From Acidobacteriota bacterium (lineage in GTDB: Bacteria > Acidobacteriota > Blastocatellia > HR10 > J050): DNA of 32,890 nucleotides. Every line of letters starts with the position of its first letter. Position 1 is the first letter of the stretch. Below the pieces are notes generated by a model. It was not told the origin of the DNA. It worked only from the letters and a program-made list of their open reading frames with translations, and ran no database searches. Shown piece after piece: positions 1 to 9,717 of this stretch. Location of the stretch: NCBI GenBank assembly GCA_003696865.1, contig RFHM01000227.1:1-32890 (forward strand), written 5' to 3'. Made by a program: the position numbers and the translations under genes.

Positions 1-2695
1 CGAACATGAAGCCATTGACCGAAGAGGCCCGAGCACTGTGACCGGAGGCATCGACGACGTCGAAACCGCCCGACCGCGCCACGCCGGGGAGATCCGGAGC
101 CAGATGGGAGAACCCACCGGCCTCGGGGATGTCGAATGGCCCCCTCAACGGATGATCGAAGACGATGCGGTGCAGTCGCCCCCAGCGGTAATCCCGCTGA
201 TTCGTGGAATGATCGAAGGCGGGAGCGAACGCATCGCCGGCGAGCAGGTCGAGGGCTTCGCGCAGACTCTTCAAGATGAGGAAATCGCGGGCCGCTTCTG
301 GCGTTGGCGCGCCGTCCACCTGGAAGAAATTCACCCCCGATGCGCCCACGCCCTGCTGCGTATCGAAGGTATCCAGCAAGTGCCTCAACGCTGCCATGGC
401 TTGATCGCTGCCCGGCAGGTGATCGCCCAGGCCCAGCCGGATCAAGGTGGCGTCAATGGTGTTGCGAATGATCCGACTGCGCCATACGCTGTAGATGGTC
501 GCGGCCACGCTCTGTCGAATCTCCCGATCGGTGGGTTCGGGAAGGTTGTCCGGATCGTCTCCGGGATCATAGCCGCGGCGAATCCCCGTGGGCGTGCTGA
601 AATCCCAAACGGAGAGCCGGGCCACGGCATCGGCGACCTGGGGATCATCAGCCAGTGCCGCCAGCATGTCCGGAGCCCCTTCGCTCTGGGCATTCTGAAA
701 TGCGGCCAAGATGTATGGGGTCAACACTTCAGCATCGAGCATCTGGTTGTTGGCCTGGAACCGCATCATGTCGGCGACGGAGATCTTTCCTCCGTTGGCT
801 ATCGCCGCCTCAATGAGCCGGCGGATGCGCCCGATGCGAAAGCCTCCATCGTAGCCCACGTTCAGGTAATAGATGCCTCCACCCGGTCGGAGTTGATTCA
901 ACGGATTGTTATCCACGGTGGTTCCGACGGGATCGTTATTGGCATTGGCGACGAATCCTTGCGGCGGATTCACCACGTGAGGCATCTCTTCGGCGGGCAA
1001 GATCTCATAGTTGATCGCCTGTCCCGGTTGTGGATTGCGGAGTGGCAACCATTCGTTCTTGTGCTCGTGGGTCCCATCGCGAATGAGGAACGGAGGCACA
1101 CCATCGACTTGCTCCAGCTCCTGAAGATCCTCTCTGAGCGGCAACTCCGCGCTGGTGAAATAGGCGATGTTGCCGTCCACGTCGGCATAGGCCCAGTTTT
1201 GCGAGCCGAAATCGAAGAATTGCAGGCCTCGTTTGAAGTCGTCGAGATTCCGCGCGCGGGCCCAGATGCGGAACGTTTCCAGCTCACGCGTGGCCCGCCA
1301 GCCCGTATATTGAATGCTCAACCCCGTCACCCGGAGGAGATTACTGGCATCCACGGCGACGATGGGACCGTTATTTCTCCGCGGCACGATCAACGTCAAT
1401 CCTCCTTCGTCCGGTGGCACATCGGCTTGCTCGATATTATCCAGTTCACCGTCGCCAACCTGGTTGACGCGGTAGATCTGGACGATGAACGAGAGCGGTT
1501 CGCGGCGGTTCTCGAATCGCGTCCATCCGGGCAGACGCGTTGCCGGATTCAAGATCAACCGTTCCTCATAGACGTCGGTCACATCCATGGGATTGGTCGT
1601 CGCCCCCCAACAGATGCGATCATTGCATCCGAGAACGATGACCGGCGTGCCGGCGAACGAGACGCCGTTGACGTTCATCGGGCCGAATTCCGGATCATTC
1701 TCGACGATCAAGTGAGCTTCGTAGAAGATGGAGGGCGTGTTCAGAGACAAGTGGGGATCGTTGGCCATGATGGGATAACCCGATTCGGTCACACTGCCGC
1801 TGACGATCCACCAGTTACTGCCCGCGGTGGCATCGCGGCGATGTAATACCGATTGGAGGAAAGGAACGTTCTTGATCTTCTCCAGGTATTGCCGGGCCAG
1901 TTTGAGGGCTTCCGGAGAAACGACCTTTCTCACGTTCCGCGCCGCTTCGATCATCTGCTTTCGCCGGGCCGCGGCGGCCGCCATTCCTCCAGGAGTGAAG
2001 CCGGGAATGGACACACTGGGATCGAATGGCGCGCTGCGAAACACGTCTTCCATGAAGAGCACGGTCCCATCGAAACCGCCGGCCTCACCGGCCTCCTGAT
2101 AAGCCGCCAGGTCTTCGGTCAACTCGATATCCTGGATGCCATCGAAGGAGAGTTGAAACGCCAGCCCTTTCCCGATGACCACACTGTCGACCGGCGTCCA
2201 CGGCGGCACGCTCGCCTTGGTGAGTTCCAAGGCCTGATATTCGGGAGGCAGCGGATGGTCAGGATCGAACACGAAGGCGTTCACTCCATCGGCATACGCC
2301 TGGAGCAACGCCCGCCCCTCCGAAGAATAGGCCGGAACGGACTCCTCGGCGGCACGACGCAATCCCAACGTCCGAAGCTGAATGTCGGATTCGAGCGCCG
2401 AGGGACCGACGAGCTCGGCCAGCGTTCCACTGAGCGTTCGACGCAACAGGTCCATCTGAAAGAAGCGATCCTGAGCGTGAATATACCCCAGCATGAAGAT
2501 GGCATCGTGATCATTCTGGGCGAAGATGTGCGGGATGTCATTGGAATCGCGCACCACGCGCACTGGGGCAATGAGCCCCTCCAGCGGGATGGCCTGTTCG
2601 GTCATTGCTCGGCCGGAAGTCAGAAAGCTCCCCACCGGCACAAAAGCGATACAAAGGAAGAGAATGAGGATGCCTCGAAGCAATTTTCCTTTCAT
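1..2695 (-). CDS. Penicillin acylase (Ntn-hydrolase) family protein, C-terminus truncated by the window edge
   Basis: Reverse-strand translation from ATG at 2695 (MKGKLLRGILILFLCIAFVPVGSFLTSG...) runs open to position 1. It contains ...DSNDIPHIFAQNDHDAIFMLGYIHAQDRFFQMDLLRR... and the Ntn nucleophile motif ...ATAGSNWWIVSG... (Ser codon about 1817-1819). AGGAGG lies just upstream of the ATG. The 602-aa + ORF 38..1846 is its antisense shadow. Confidence 0.93.
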   Translation of the reverse strand, partial: MKGKLLRGILILFLCIAFVPVGSFLTSGRAMTEQAIPLEGLIAPVRVVRDSNDIPHIFAQNDHDAIFMLGYIHAQDRFFQMDLLRRTLSGTLAELVGPSALESDIQLRTLGLRRAAEESVPAYSSEGRALLQAYADGVNAFVFDPDHPLPPEYQALELTKASVPPWTPVDSVVIGKGLAFQLSFDGIQDIELTEDLAAYQEAGEAGGFDGTVLFMEDVFRSAPFDPSVSIPGFTPGGMAAAAARRKQMIEAARNVRKVVSPEALKLARQYLEKIKNVPFLQSVLHRRDATAGSNWWIVSGSVTESGYPIMANDPHLSLNTPSIFYEAHLIVENDPEFGPMNVNGVSFAGTPVIVLGCNDRICWGATTNPMDVTDVYEERLILNPATRLPGWTRFENRREPLSFIVQIYRVNQVGDGELDNIEQADVPPDEGGLTLIVPRRNNGPIVAVDASNLLRVTGLSIQYTGWRATRELETFRIWARARNLDDFKRGLQFFDFGSQNWAYADVDGNIAYFTSAELPLREDLQELEQVDGVPPFLIRDGTHEHKNEWLPLRNPQPGQAINYEILPAEEMPHVVNPPQGFVANANNDPVGTTVDNNPLNQLRPGGGIYYLNVGYDGGFRIGRIRRLIEAAIANGGKISVADMMRFQANNQMLDAEVLTPYILAAFQNAQSEGAPDMLAALADDPQVADAVARLSVWDFSTPTGIRRGYDPGDDPDNLPEPTDREIRQSVAATIYSVWRSRIIRNTIDATLIRLGLGDHLPGSDQAMAALRHLLDTFDTQQGVGASGVNFFQVDGAPTPEAARDFLILKSLREALDLLAGDAFAPAFDHSTNQRDYRWGRLHRIVFDHPLRGPFDIPEAGGFSHLAPDLPGVARSGGFDVVDASGHSARASSVNGFMF

Positions 2696-2876
2696 AGCGC
2701 CTCCTCTCATGTTGATTTCTGGCTGTTATTCTCCCACCGTCGATGTCCGGCTCGATGAGGCTCCACCGATGAGGATGCACCTGCCCCCCACCGCTCCAGT
2801 GAACCTCAAGAGACCAGACGCCCTCGGGCTTCATATCGTCACTCTCGATCATCAGCCATCAGATCCAACGATGGCC

Positions 2877-2905
2877 AACTTACTTCACCAAGACGTCAAA
2901 GTCAA
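2877..2905 (-). promoter_or_regulatory. Putative sigma70-like promoter for the penicillin acylase gene (TTGACT-N17-TAAGTT)
   Basis: On the minus strand, TTGACT (2905-2900), 17-nt spacer, TAAGTT (2882-2877), in the gap between lnt and the acylase. Predicted leader about 175 nt. Motif reading only. Confidence 0.3.
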
Positions 2906-2990
2906 GTCATCCTAGGGAAAATCCAGGGGAAATCTCGACCTGGTGGGATCGACGAGCCCGTTGCCGTGGAGGAATGGCCCGCCGATCTCG

Positions 2991-4634
2991 TCACCGACGC
3001 CCGATCACCGACCGAAGGGACGTCGCGACGCCCGCCGCTCCCAGTGCGGCGATTCCCCCGACCACGGTGCAACCGATGGCCAACACGTCTCCGAATCGCG
3101 TGTAGAACGTGGCGGCCGGGCGACCAGAAGATCGAGGAACCACCCAATATCGCACAGCAAACTCATCCAACCGGGTGCGATCAATGATGAAGCCATCCCC
3201 GGTGATGTAAGCGCTGATGCCGTTGTTGGTGACGCGAAGGAGAGGGCGGTCGTTCTCTACGGCGCGAAGGATGGCATGCCACAGATGCTGTTCGGCCGCT
3301 GCCGTCGGTCCGAACCACCCGTCGTTGGTCACTTCAATCAACAGCGTGGCCCCCTTCGCCGTCAACGTGCGAGGAATTTCCGGCCAGGCCGCCTCCGAGC
3401 AGATGAAGCTTCCCACCCGGATGTTCCCCACATCGGCAACGGTGTATCGTCGCCCGGGAGTGAAATCCCCGGCCAGGGCGGGCAGGCGATCGATCCATGG
3501 GATCAACCCTCGCAGGGGCACATATTCGCCAAAGGGGAGCAGTCCGATCTTCTCATACTCGGCGATGACCTCCCCTTCGGGAGAGAGCACGGCCACGCTG
3601 TTGTACCACTCATCGGGCGGACGTCGCTCAACGGCATTGAGAAGCAAGTACACGCCATGTTCGCGGACCAGCGATTGAAGCATGCCGAGCACCTCCGGCG
3701 ACTCATCGAGCGAGATATTCAGAGGAGACTCCGGCCATACGACGAGATCGACTTCGGAGTGGGTGGCCAATGCACTCCGCGTGGTGGCCATCAGGCGGAG
3801 GAAATGGCGCGTCTGGAGCTCGGGATCGAACAGGGCGTCGATGGGAATGTCCGGCTGAATGCCCAACACGCGAAACTCCCGTCCGCGTTCATGGGGTGTC
3901 GGAATCGGTGGCCGAGATCCACCGGATGAGCCGATCATGCTCACCACGACCAGCGCTCCCACTCCCCCAAGGCCGATGAGGCGCCACGTCCACCGCCACT
4001 TCCACTCGCTCAGATGAAACGAGCGGAGACTGCCCCAGGCCAATGCACTCTGCACGACCAGCAACAGGAAACTCACACCATAAACGCCGCCGATCCGAGC
4101 CAGCCGGATCACCCCGGGATGAAGAGCCTGACTATAACCGAGCGCATTCCATCCAATCGTCGTCACCTGGAAGCGTCCCCACTCGGTGGCCACCCAGAGA
4201 AAGGGAGCGAAGAGGAACCCATACTGACCGAGTCGACGGACGATCGCGGTGAACACCAGAGCGAAGAGTCCCCAGAAACTCCCCAAGGCGATGGCGGGGA
4301 CGATCCCCAGCACATAGGCCAGCCAGACGGGCAGGCCACCATAGTGGATCATCGAATAGGTCACCCAGAAACAACTCCCGTAGAAGAATGTCGATCCCGC
4401 CAGGAGTCCGTAGCCGAATCCGCCCTTGGCCCCCACCGGCCGACGAGCCAGCGTGTAGAGCAATGGAGCGATGCCGATCCAGGCCAGAGGGGATAATCCC
4501 AGAGGGGGGAAAGCGACAACGAGCAGGGATGAACTGAGCAGCGCGGAGAACAATCCAGCTCGATGACGGATGATCCATGAACGTCGAGGGCCCGGGGACC
4601 CGACGACGCGCTGGCCTTCTCTCTTTCCCATCAT
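2991..4634 (-). CDS. lnt: Apolipoprotein N-acyltransferase
   Basis: 547-aa ORF with a multi-TM N-terminus (FPPLGLSPLAWIGIAPLLY) and nitrilase-like domain with the Glu/Lys/Cys triad contexts VVWPESPLN, YEKIGLLPFGEYVPL and GSFICSEAAWPE. Confidence 0.95.
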   Translation of the reverse strand: MMGKREGQRVVGSPGPRRSWIIRHRAGLFSALLSSSLLVVAFPPLGLSPLAWIGIAPLLYTLARRPVGAKGGFGYGLLAGSTFFYGSCFWVTYSMIHYGGLPVWLAYVLGIVPAIALGSFWGLFALVFTAIVRRLGQYGFLFAPFLWVATEWGRFQVTTIGWNALGYSQALHPGVIRLARIGGVYGVSFLLLVVQSALAWGSLRSFHLSEWKWRWTWRLIGLGGVGALVVVSMIGSSGGSRPPIPTPHERGREFRVLGIQPDIPIDALFDPELQTRHFLRLMATTRSALATHSEVDLVVWPESPLNISLDESPEVLGMLQSLVREHGVYLLLNAVERRPPDEWYNSVAVLSPEGEVIAEYEKIGLLPFGEYVPLRGLIPWIDRLPALAGDFTPGRRYTVADVGNIRVGSFICSEAAWPEIPRTLTAKGATLLIEVTNDGWFGPTAAAEQHLWHAILRAVENDRPLLRVTNNGISAYITGDGFIIDRTRLDEFAVRYWVVPRSSGRPAATFYTRFGDVLAIGCTVVGGIAALGAAGVATSLRSVIGRR

Positions 4635-4647
4635 CGAGCCGAGGCCA

Positions 4648-5337
4648 TTACGGTCGCGTGATGATCTTCACTCCCGACACCCCTTCGTTGCGAAGCTCGG
4701 ACAACGTCCGGGCGGCCGAATCGCGATCCACATAGGGACCGAGGAGAACCAGATAGCGCGTCTCACCCGAATCGAGCGTTTGTACCTTCGTGTGGGCGCT
4801 CAGGTACTCTCGACTGCGCAATGTGGCGGCCAATTCTTCCGCTTGATCGGCATCGTCGAAGGCGCCCGCTTGAACGAAATAGGTCGTGGGCAATTGGTAT
4901 GCCCGCTCGGGCGAGGACGCACCGGACGAGGGAGAAGCAGTGGCGGAAGAGGACCTCCCGGCCGGCCGTTTGAGCGATGACGCCGTCTGTGGCGAGCCCG
5001 TCGGCGCCGGACGAGCGGTCGAAAGGGCAGACGTCGCTTTCGCCTGATTGTCCGTGGGCGTCTTGGGAGATTCTTCCCCGGGAGGTGGAGAGTGAGGAGA
5101 TGTCTTCTCCGTCGGCTGGGAAGCGAGTTGTTCGGGGGGAGCAGAAGTGGCCGCAGCGGAGCGTCGCGGGAATTTCGGCTGAGAACTCGGCGAGGCGCTC
5201 AGCGACGCGCCGGGCGATGAACCGGCTGTCCACTTACCGACAAATAGCCCGAGGAGGAAGAACACGAAGCAGAGCGTCACACCAGCGATGAACAGGACAA
5301 TCCATTGACGTTGATCCAGTCGTTGGCTTCCCACCAT
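4648..5337 (-). CDS. SPOR-domain membrane protein (TM anchor, Pro/Ser/Thr-rich linker, C-terminal SPOR)
   Basis: ORF 4648..5358 in the track. The preferred start is the ATG at 5337 (MVGSQRLDQRQWIVLFIAGVTLCFVFFLLGLFVGKW), preceded by GAAGGAGGACCT. C-terminal YFVQAGAFDDADQAEELAATLRS...TRYLVLLGPYVDRDSAARTLSELRNEGVSGVKIITRP is SPOR-like. Confidence 0.85.
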   Translation of the reverse strand: MVGSQRLDQRQWIVLFIAGVTLCFVFFLLGLFVGKWTAGSSPGASLSASPSSQPKFPRRSAAATSAPPEQLASQPTEKTSPHSPPPGEESPKTPTDNQAKATSALSTARPAPTGSPQTASSLKRPAGRSSSATASPSSGASSPERAYQLPTTYFVQAGAFDDADQAEELAATLRSREYLSAHTKVQTLDSGETRYLVLLGPYVDRDSAARTLSELRNEGVSGVKIITRP

Positions 5338-5354
5338 AGGTCCTCCTTCGTTCA

Positions 5355-6152
5355 TCAATCGGATGACGATGGCATTCGAGCGGCCATTGATCGGCCAAAC
5401 AGTCCGAGGAGTTCGATGGGGAGCGGAAAGATGATCGTCGTATTCCTCTCCACACCGATTTCCAGCAAGGTCTGGAGGTAGCGGAGTTGGATGCTGAGCG
5501 GTTCGGTGGCCAGTTGAGCGGCCGCCTCGGTGAGTTTCGCCGCCGCCAGCAACTCGCCGTCGGCGTGAATGATCTTGGCCCGCTTCTCCCGCTCGGCCTC
5601 CGCTTGCTTGGAGATGGCCCGCACCATCTCTTGAGGGAGATCCACGGCTTTGATCTCGACCATGCTCACCTTAATCCCCCAGGGATCGGTATGCCGATCG
5701 AGAATCTCGGCCAGCCGCGCATTCAACTGTTCGCGCTTGCTCAGCAGATCGTCCAGCTCCACCTCGCCCAGGACGGATCGCAGCGTCGTCTGAGCGAGCT
5801 GGGAGGTGGCATAGAGGTAATTTTCCACCTCCACGATGGCCTTATTGGCATCCAGGACGCGGAAGTAAACCACGGCGTTCACCTTGACGGTGACATTGTC
5901 GCGGGTAATCACATCCTGTGGGGCGACATCCATGGCCACGGTGCGAAGGCTCACTCGAACCATGCGCTGAAAGGGCACGATGACCAGGCGGATGCCCGGT
6001 GCTAAGGGTTGCGGACGCAATCGCCCCAGAGTGAACACCACCCCTCGTTCGTATTCATTGATCACCTTGATACAACTCAGCGCCCACAGAATGAGAATAC
6101 CGATGGCGATCGTACCACCAGTGAGGAATCCTTCCAGTTGAATCCCCAGCAT
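5355..6152 (-). CDS. SPFH/band-7 domain protein, slipin (stomatin-like) family
   Basis: Single N-terminal TM then [78 protein letters not shown] lies upstream. The track start 6158 is GTG; the ATG at 6152 has better RBS spacing. Confidence 0.92.
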   Translation of the reverse strand: MLGIQLEGFLTGGTIAIGILILWALSCIKVINEYERGVVFTLGRLRPQPLAPGIRLVIVPFQRMVRVSLRTVAMDVAPQDVITRDNVTVKVNAVVYFRVLDANKAIVEVENYLYATSQLAQTTLRSVLGEVELDDLLSKREQLNARLAEILDRHTDPWGIKVSMVEIKAVDLPQEMVRAISKQAEAEREKRAKIIHADGELLAAAKLTEAAAQLATEPLSIQLRYLQTLLEIGVERNTTIIFPLPIELLGLFGRSMAARMPSSSD

Positions 6153-6333
6153 GATCACTCACCTCCTGATTAAACTCACCGTGGAGAATGGGAGCGCCTC
6201 ACGGGGACGAAATGCCGTTGCCGACCAATCAAACTCGCCTCCACTCTCCCGGTTGATTGTCCCTCCCACGGTGATGAATGGCCTCGGTCGACCACGGAGT
6301 CCACACCATCGCCTCATCCACGATCGGACCGCA

Positions 6334-7692
6334 TCAATAGCCGGCCTCCCGAGTGGACTCCTTGCGATTGGCCTCCACATCGACGATCGAAGCACGACGG
6401 GGTGCCGTGGGACTGACCGCCTCGACTAATAATTTCAACCCATCCAATCCCACCACGCGAACTCGTGCGCCGGCGGGAATGCGAGATTCAGATACGGCTT
6501 TCCACCACTCTCCGTGAATGAACACGCGGCCTTCGGGATTGATCTCCGTCTCGGCGACGCCGATCTCGCCCACAATGCCCAGATCTCCCGTAACCACCTT
6601 ATGGCGGCGGCTGCGGAGCGCCAGATGAAGGATCATATAGATGACCACGGCCATCGGAATGGCCACGCCCACGGCGACCGTCGGGCTGATCCGAATGGCG
6701 GGATCGGGAGCATCGACTAATACTAAGGCGCCAATGACCATGGACACGATCCCCCCGACGCCGAGAACGCCGAATCCTTGAACCATCGCCTCGGCGATGA
6801 ATAAGCCGATGGCCAGAATGATGAGCACAACGCCCAGGATGTTGATGGGCAACAGGTGGAATCCATAGAGAGCGAGCAATAGAGAGATCCCCCCCACGAC
6901 GGCCGGTACGATTGCCCCCGGATGATTGAACTCGAAGTACAGACACAATAACCCGATCATGCCGAGAATGAAGGCAATATTGGGATTGGCCAGGAAACTG
7001 AGCACCCGCTCCCGGACGGTGGGTTCGATGTAAACGATGGGTTCGCCCTTCAGATGAAGCGTCACCTTCTGGCCATCGAGGCGCTCCACCGTCCACCCGT
7101 CTAACTTCTCGATCAACTCATTCAAATCCCGGGCCACCAGATCGATGAGATGTTCCTTGAGCGCCTCCGTCTCAGTATAGGATCGACTCTCGCGAACGGC
7201 GGCTTCGGCTAACGCAATATTGCGATGGCGCTTTTCAGCCAGTGAGCGGACATAGGCGGCGGCATCATTCTCGACCTTCTTGAACAGCGTCTTGCTCTTC
7301 TCTTCGTCGAGGCCGATGGCTACGGGATGAGCGGCACCGGTATTCGTTCCCGGGGCCATGGCGGCGATATCCGCCGAAATGAGAATGACGAATCCCGCCG
7401 AGGCCGCGCGGGCACCACTGGGAGCCACGTACACCACGATGGGAACTTTGGAGGCCAGAATGTGCTCCACGATCTCATGCATGGAATCGACCAGTCCGCC
7501 AGGCGTGCGCAGCTTGATGATGAGGGCTTGGGCATGCTGTTGTTCGGCCAACTGGATGGAACGGGCCACCAGCTCGGCGCTCCCTGGATGGACCTGGTCG
7601 TCGAATTCCAAGACGAGCACGTCGGCCCGCGCCGAGGCGTGAACTCCGAGGAGGAGAGAAAACCCAAGTAGTAGCGACCCAATGGTTCTCAT
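6334..7692 (-). CDS. NfeD family membrane-bound serine protease (ClpP-class domain plus NfeD/OB-fold domain)
   Basis: ORF 6334..7713. A start at 7692 gives a clean signal peptide MRTIGSLLLGFSLLLGVHASARA. ClpP-like core LRTPGGLVDSMHEIVEHILASKVPIVVYVAPSGARAASAGFVILISADIAAMAPGTNTGAAHPV, then TM helices and a soluble C-terminal domain. Confidence 0.92.
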   Translation of the reverse strand: MRTIGSLLLGFSLLLGVHASARADVLVLEFDDQVHPGSAELVARSIQLAEQQHAQALIIKLRTPGGLVDSMHEIVEHILASKVPIVVYVAPSGARAASAGFVILISADIAAMAPGTNTGAAHPVAIGLDEEKSKTLFKKVENDAAAYVRSLAEKRHRNIALAEAAVRESRSYTETEALKEHLIDLVARDLNELIEKLDGWTVERLDGQKVTLHLKGEPIVYIEPTVRERVLSFLANPNIAFILGMIGLLCLYFEFNHPGAIVPAVVGGISLLLALYGFHLLPINILGVVLIILAIGLFIAEAMVQGFGVLGVGGIVSMVIGALVLVDAPDPAIRISPTVAVGVAIPMAVVIYMILHLALRSRRHKVVTGDLGIVGEIGVAETEINPEGRVFIHGEWWKAVSESRIPAGARVRVVGLDGLKLLVEAVSPTAPRRASIVDVEANRKESTREAGY

Positions 7693-7773
7693 TCCGTTAT
7701 CATAATTTACCATAAAATGGCGCGGGCGTCATGCCCGTTTGTCGCGCTCACCAGACGGTCGATGCTTCGCTCT

Positions 7774-7797
7774 CCGAGCGCACGACCGAGAGCACGA
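7774..7797 (+). repeat. Tandem 12-bp direct repeat (CCGAGCGCACGA/CCGAGAGCACGA, 11/12 identical)
   Basis: Two head-to-tail copies at 7774-7785 and 7786-7797, 12 bp upstream of the putative korA -35. Confidence 0.6.
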
Positions 7798-7809
7798 TCG
7801 GTGCCCTGC

Positions 7810-7838
7810 TTGACTTCTCGCTGTCCGGGTCGTAGAGT
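7810..7838 (+). promoter_or_regulatory. Putative promoter for korAB (TTGACT-N17-TAGAGT)
   Basis: TTGACT 7810-7815, 17-nt spacer, TAGAGT 7833-7838, 40 bp upstream of the korA ATG in the divergent nfeD/korA gap. Confidence 0.4.
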
Positions 7839-7878
7839 TATGCTTTAGACGCGAGGATACCTTGGGAGGAGAAGCAAC

Positions 7879-9717
7879 ATGACACCCAGCGACATACAAG
7901 TCGAAGAAGCCCAGTCGGTGCCGGAGACGAAGAAGGTGGTCAACGATTTCAGCATCCGGGTGGCCACGGTGAACGGGACGGGGAGCCAGACATCCAATCT
8001 CGTCCTCCTCCGCGCCCTGTTTCAGATGGGCATCCCGGTCACCGGGAAGAACATCTTCCCCTCGAACATCGCCGGATTACCGACCTGGTTCATCATTCGG
8101 GCGTCCAAGGACGGATACCTGAGCCACACGCGTGACAACCAGGTGCTCGTCGCCCTGAATCCGGAAACCGCCGAGGAAGATGTTCACACCATGCCTGCGG
8201 GTTCGGCGATCATCTACGACGAACCCCTCAAATTAGATCGACTTCGGGATGACGTGGTGTTCTACGCCGTGCCATTCAACAAGCTGGTGGCGCCCATCTG
8301 TCGCGATCCCAAATTGCGCAAATACGTTCGCAACATGATCTACGTGGGGGTGCTCGCGCACCTGCTGGCCATCGACAAGGATGAGATTGCCCGCGCCCTG
8401 AATAAGCAATTGGGCCGGAAGAAAAAGGCCCTGGAGATGAACTGGGCGGCCATCGAAGTGGGATGGCAGTATGCCCAACAGAACCTGACCAAACGCGATC
8501 CGTTCCTCCTGGAGCCGATGGACCGGAACTGGGACAAGATCCTCATCGATGGGAATACGGCGGCGGCGCTGGGATGCATCTTTGCCGGCGTGACCGTCGT
8601 CTCCTGGTACCCGATCACGCCGTCCAGCTCGCTCGGCGAAACGATCATCGACTACATGAAGAAATATCGCATCGACAAGGAGACGGGCAAAGCGACTTTC
8701 GCCGTCGTTCAGGCCGAAGACGAACTGGCCGCGCTGGGCATGGTGCTCGGCGCCGGCTGGGCGGGCGCGCGGGCGATGACCGCCACCTCGGGACCGGGCA
8801 TCTCGTTGATGGCCGAATTCTCCGGCCTCGGTTATTACGCCGAAGTCCCCGCCGTCATCTTCGACGTTCAGCGCGTGGGACCATCGACGGGCTTGCCGAC
8901 GCGGACGATGCAGGGCGATCTGCTGTCTACGGCCGTCCTGTCGCACGGGGACACCAAACACATCATGTTGTTTCCCGGCTCGGCCTGGGAATGCTACACC
9001 ATGGCCCTGGAAGCCTTCGATCTGGCCGAGGAATTCCAGACGCCGGTGTTCGTCATGTCGGACCTCGATCTGGGAATGAATTACTGGATCAGCGATCCGC
9101 TGCCCTATCCCGATCGACCGCCTAATCGAGGGAAGGTTCTCACCGAAGACGATCTCCGGCGATTGGGACGTTTCGAACGGTATCGGGATGTGGATGGCGA
9201 CGGCATCCCTTATCGCACGATCCCGGGAACGCCCCTGCCCGCCTACTTCTGCCGCGGGAGTGGGCATAATGAGCAGGCCGAATACACGGAACGCCCCGAT
9301 GCCTACGTGCGCAATATGGATCGCCTGGCGCGAAAATTCGAGACCGCGCGCCAACGGGTACCGGCTCCAGAGATCATCGATTCTTCCGGGGCTCGAGTGG
9401 GCATCATCGGCTATGGCTCCAGTCATTATGCCATCCTGGAAGCGCGCGACCAACTGCGCGCCAGGGCCAACCTGGAAACGGCGTACCTTCGCATTCGCGC
9501 CTATCCTTTCAACGAGCAAGTGGAGGCATTCGTGCGTCGATACGCGCCCGTCTATGTCGTGGACTTGAATCGCGATGGCCAGATGCGCGCCCTCCTCAAA
9601 TTGGATCTCCCGGCGGAACTGGCTTCGCGATTGCGCAGCGTGCGCCACTACGATGGGCATCCCATCGACGCCCGTCACATCACCGATGATATCCTTTCAC
9701 AGGAGGCTTCTCTATGA
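7879..9717 (+). CDS. korA: 2-oxoacid:ferredoxin oxidoreductase, fused gamma-alpha subunit (KorA type)
   Basis: 612-aa ORF. N-terminal gamma domain (VATVNGTGSQTSNLVLLRALFQMGIPVTGKNIFPSNIAGLPTWFIIRASKDGY), then alpha domain with SWYPITPSSSLGE and a KorA-type segment RYRDVDGDGIPYRTIPGTPLPAYFCRGSGHNE. GGAGGAG lies upstream. Confidence 0.95.
   Translation: MTPSDIQVEEAQSVPETKKVVNDFSIRVATVNGTGSQTSNLVLLRALFQMGIPVTGKNIFPSNIAGLPTWFIIRASKDGYLSHTRDNQVLVALNPETAEEDVHTMPAGSAIIYDEPLKLDRLRDDVVFYAVPFNKLVAPICRDPKLRKYVRNMIYVGVLAHLLAIDKDEIARALNKQLGRKKKALEMNWAAIEVGWQYAQQNLTKRDPFLLEPMDRNWDKILIDGNTAAALGCIFAGVTVVSWYPITPSSSLGETIIDYMKKYRIDKETGKATFAVVQAEDELAALGMVLGAGWAGARAMTATSGPGISLMAEFSGLGYYAEVPAVIFDVQRVGPSTGLPTRTMQGDLLSTAVLSHGDTKHIMLFPGSAWECYTMALEAFDLAEEFQTPVFVMSDLDLGMNYWISDPLPYPDRPPNRGKVLTEDDLRRLGRFERYRDVDGDGIPYRTIPGTPLPAYFCRGSGHNEQAEYTERPDAYVRNMDRLARKFETARQRVPAPEIIDSSGARVGIIGYGSSHYAILEARDQLRARANLETAYLRIRAYPFNEQVEAFVRRYAPVYVVDLNRDGQMRALLKLDLPAELASRLRSVRHYDGHPIDARHITDDILSQEASL

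Noticed and set aside
38-1846. 602-aa plus-strand ORF
   Set aside because: Antisense to the penicillin acylase coding frame, whose reverse-strand translation carries clear family motifs. Composition is typical of a GC-rich shadow ORF.
7723-7740. Hairpin CGGGC-GTCAT-GCCCG followed by TTT near the nfeD start
   Set aside because: Short stem and only three T residues, located in a divergent promoter region rather than at a gene end.
8233-9678. 481-aa minus-strand ORF
   Set aside because: Antisense shadow of korA; no recognisable domain.
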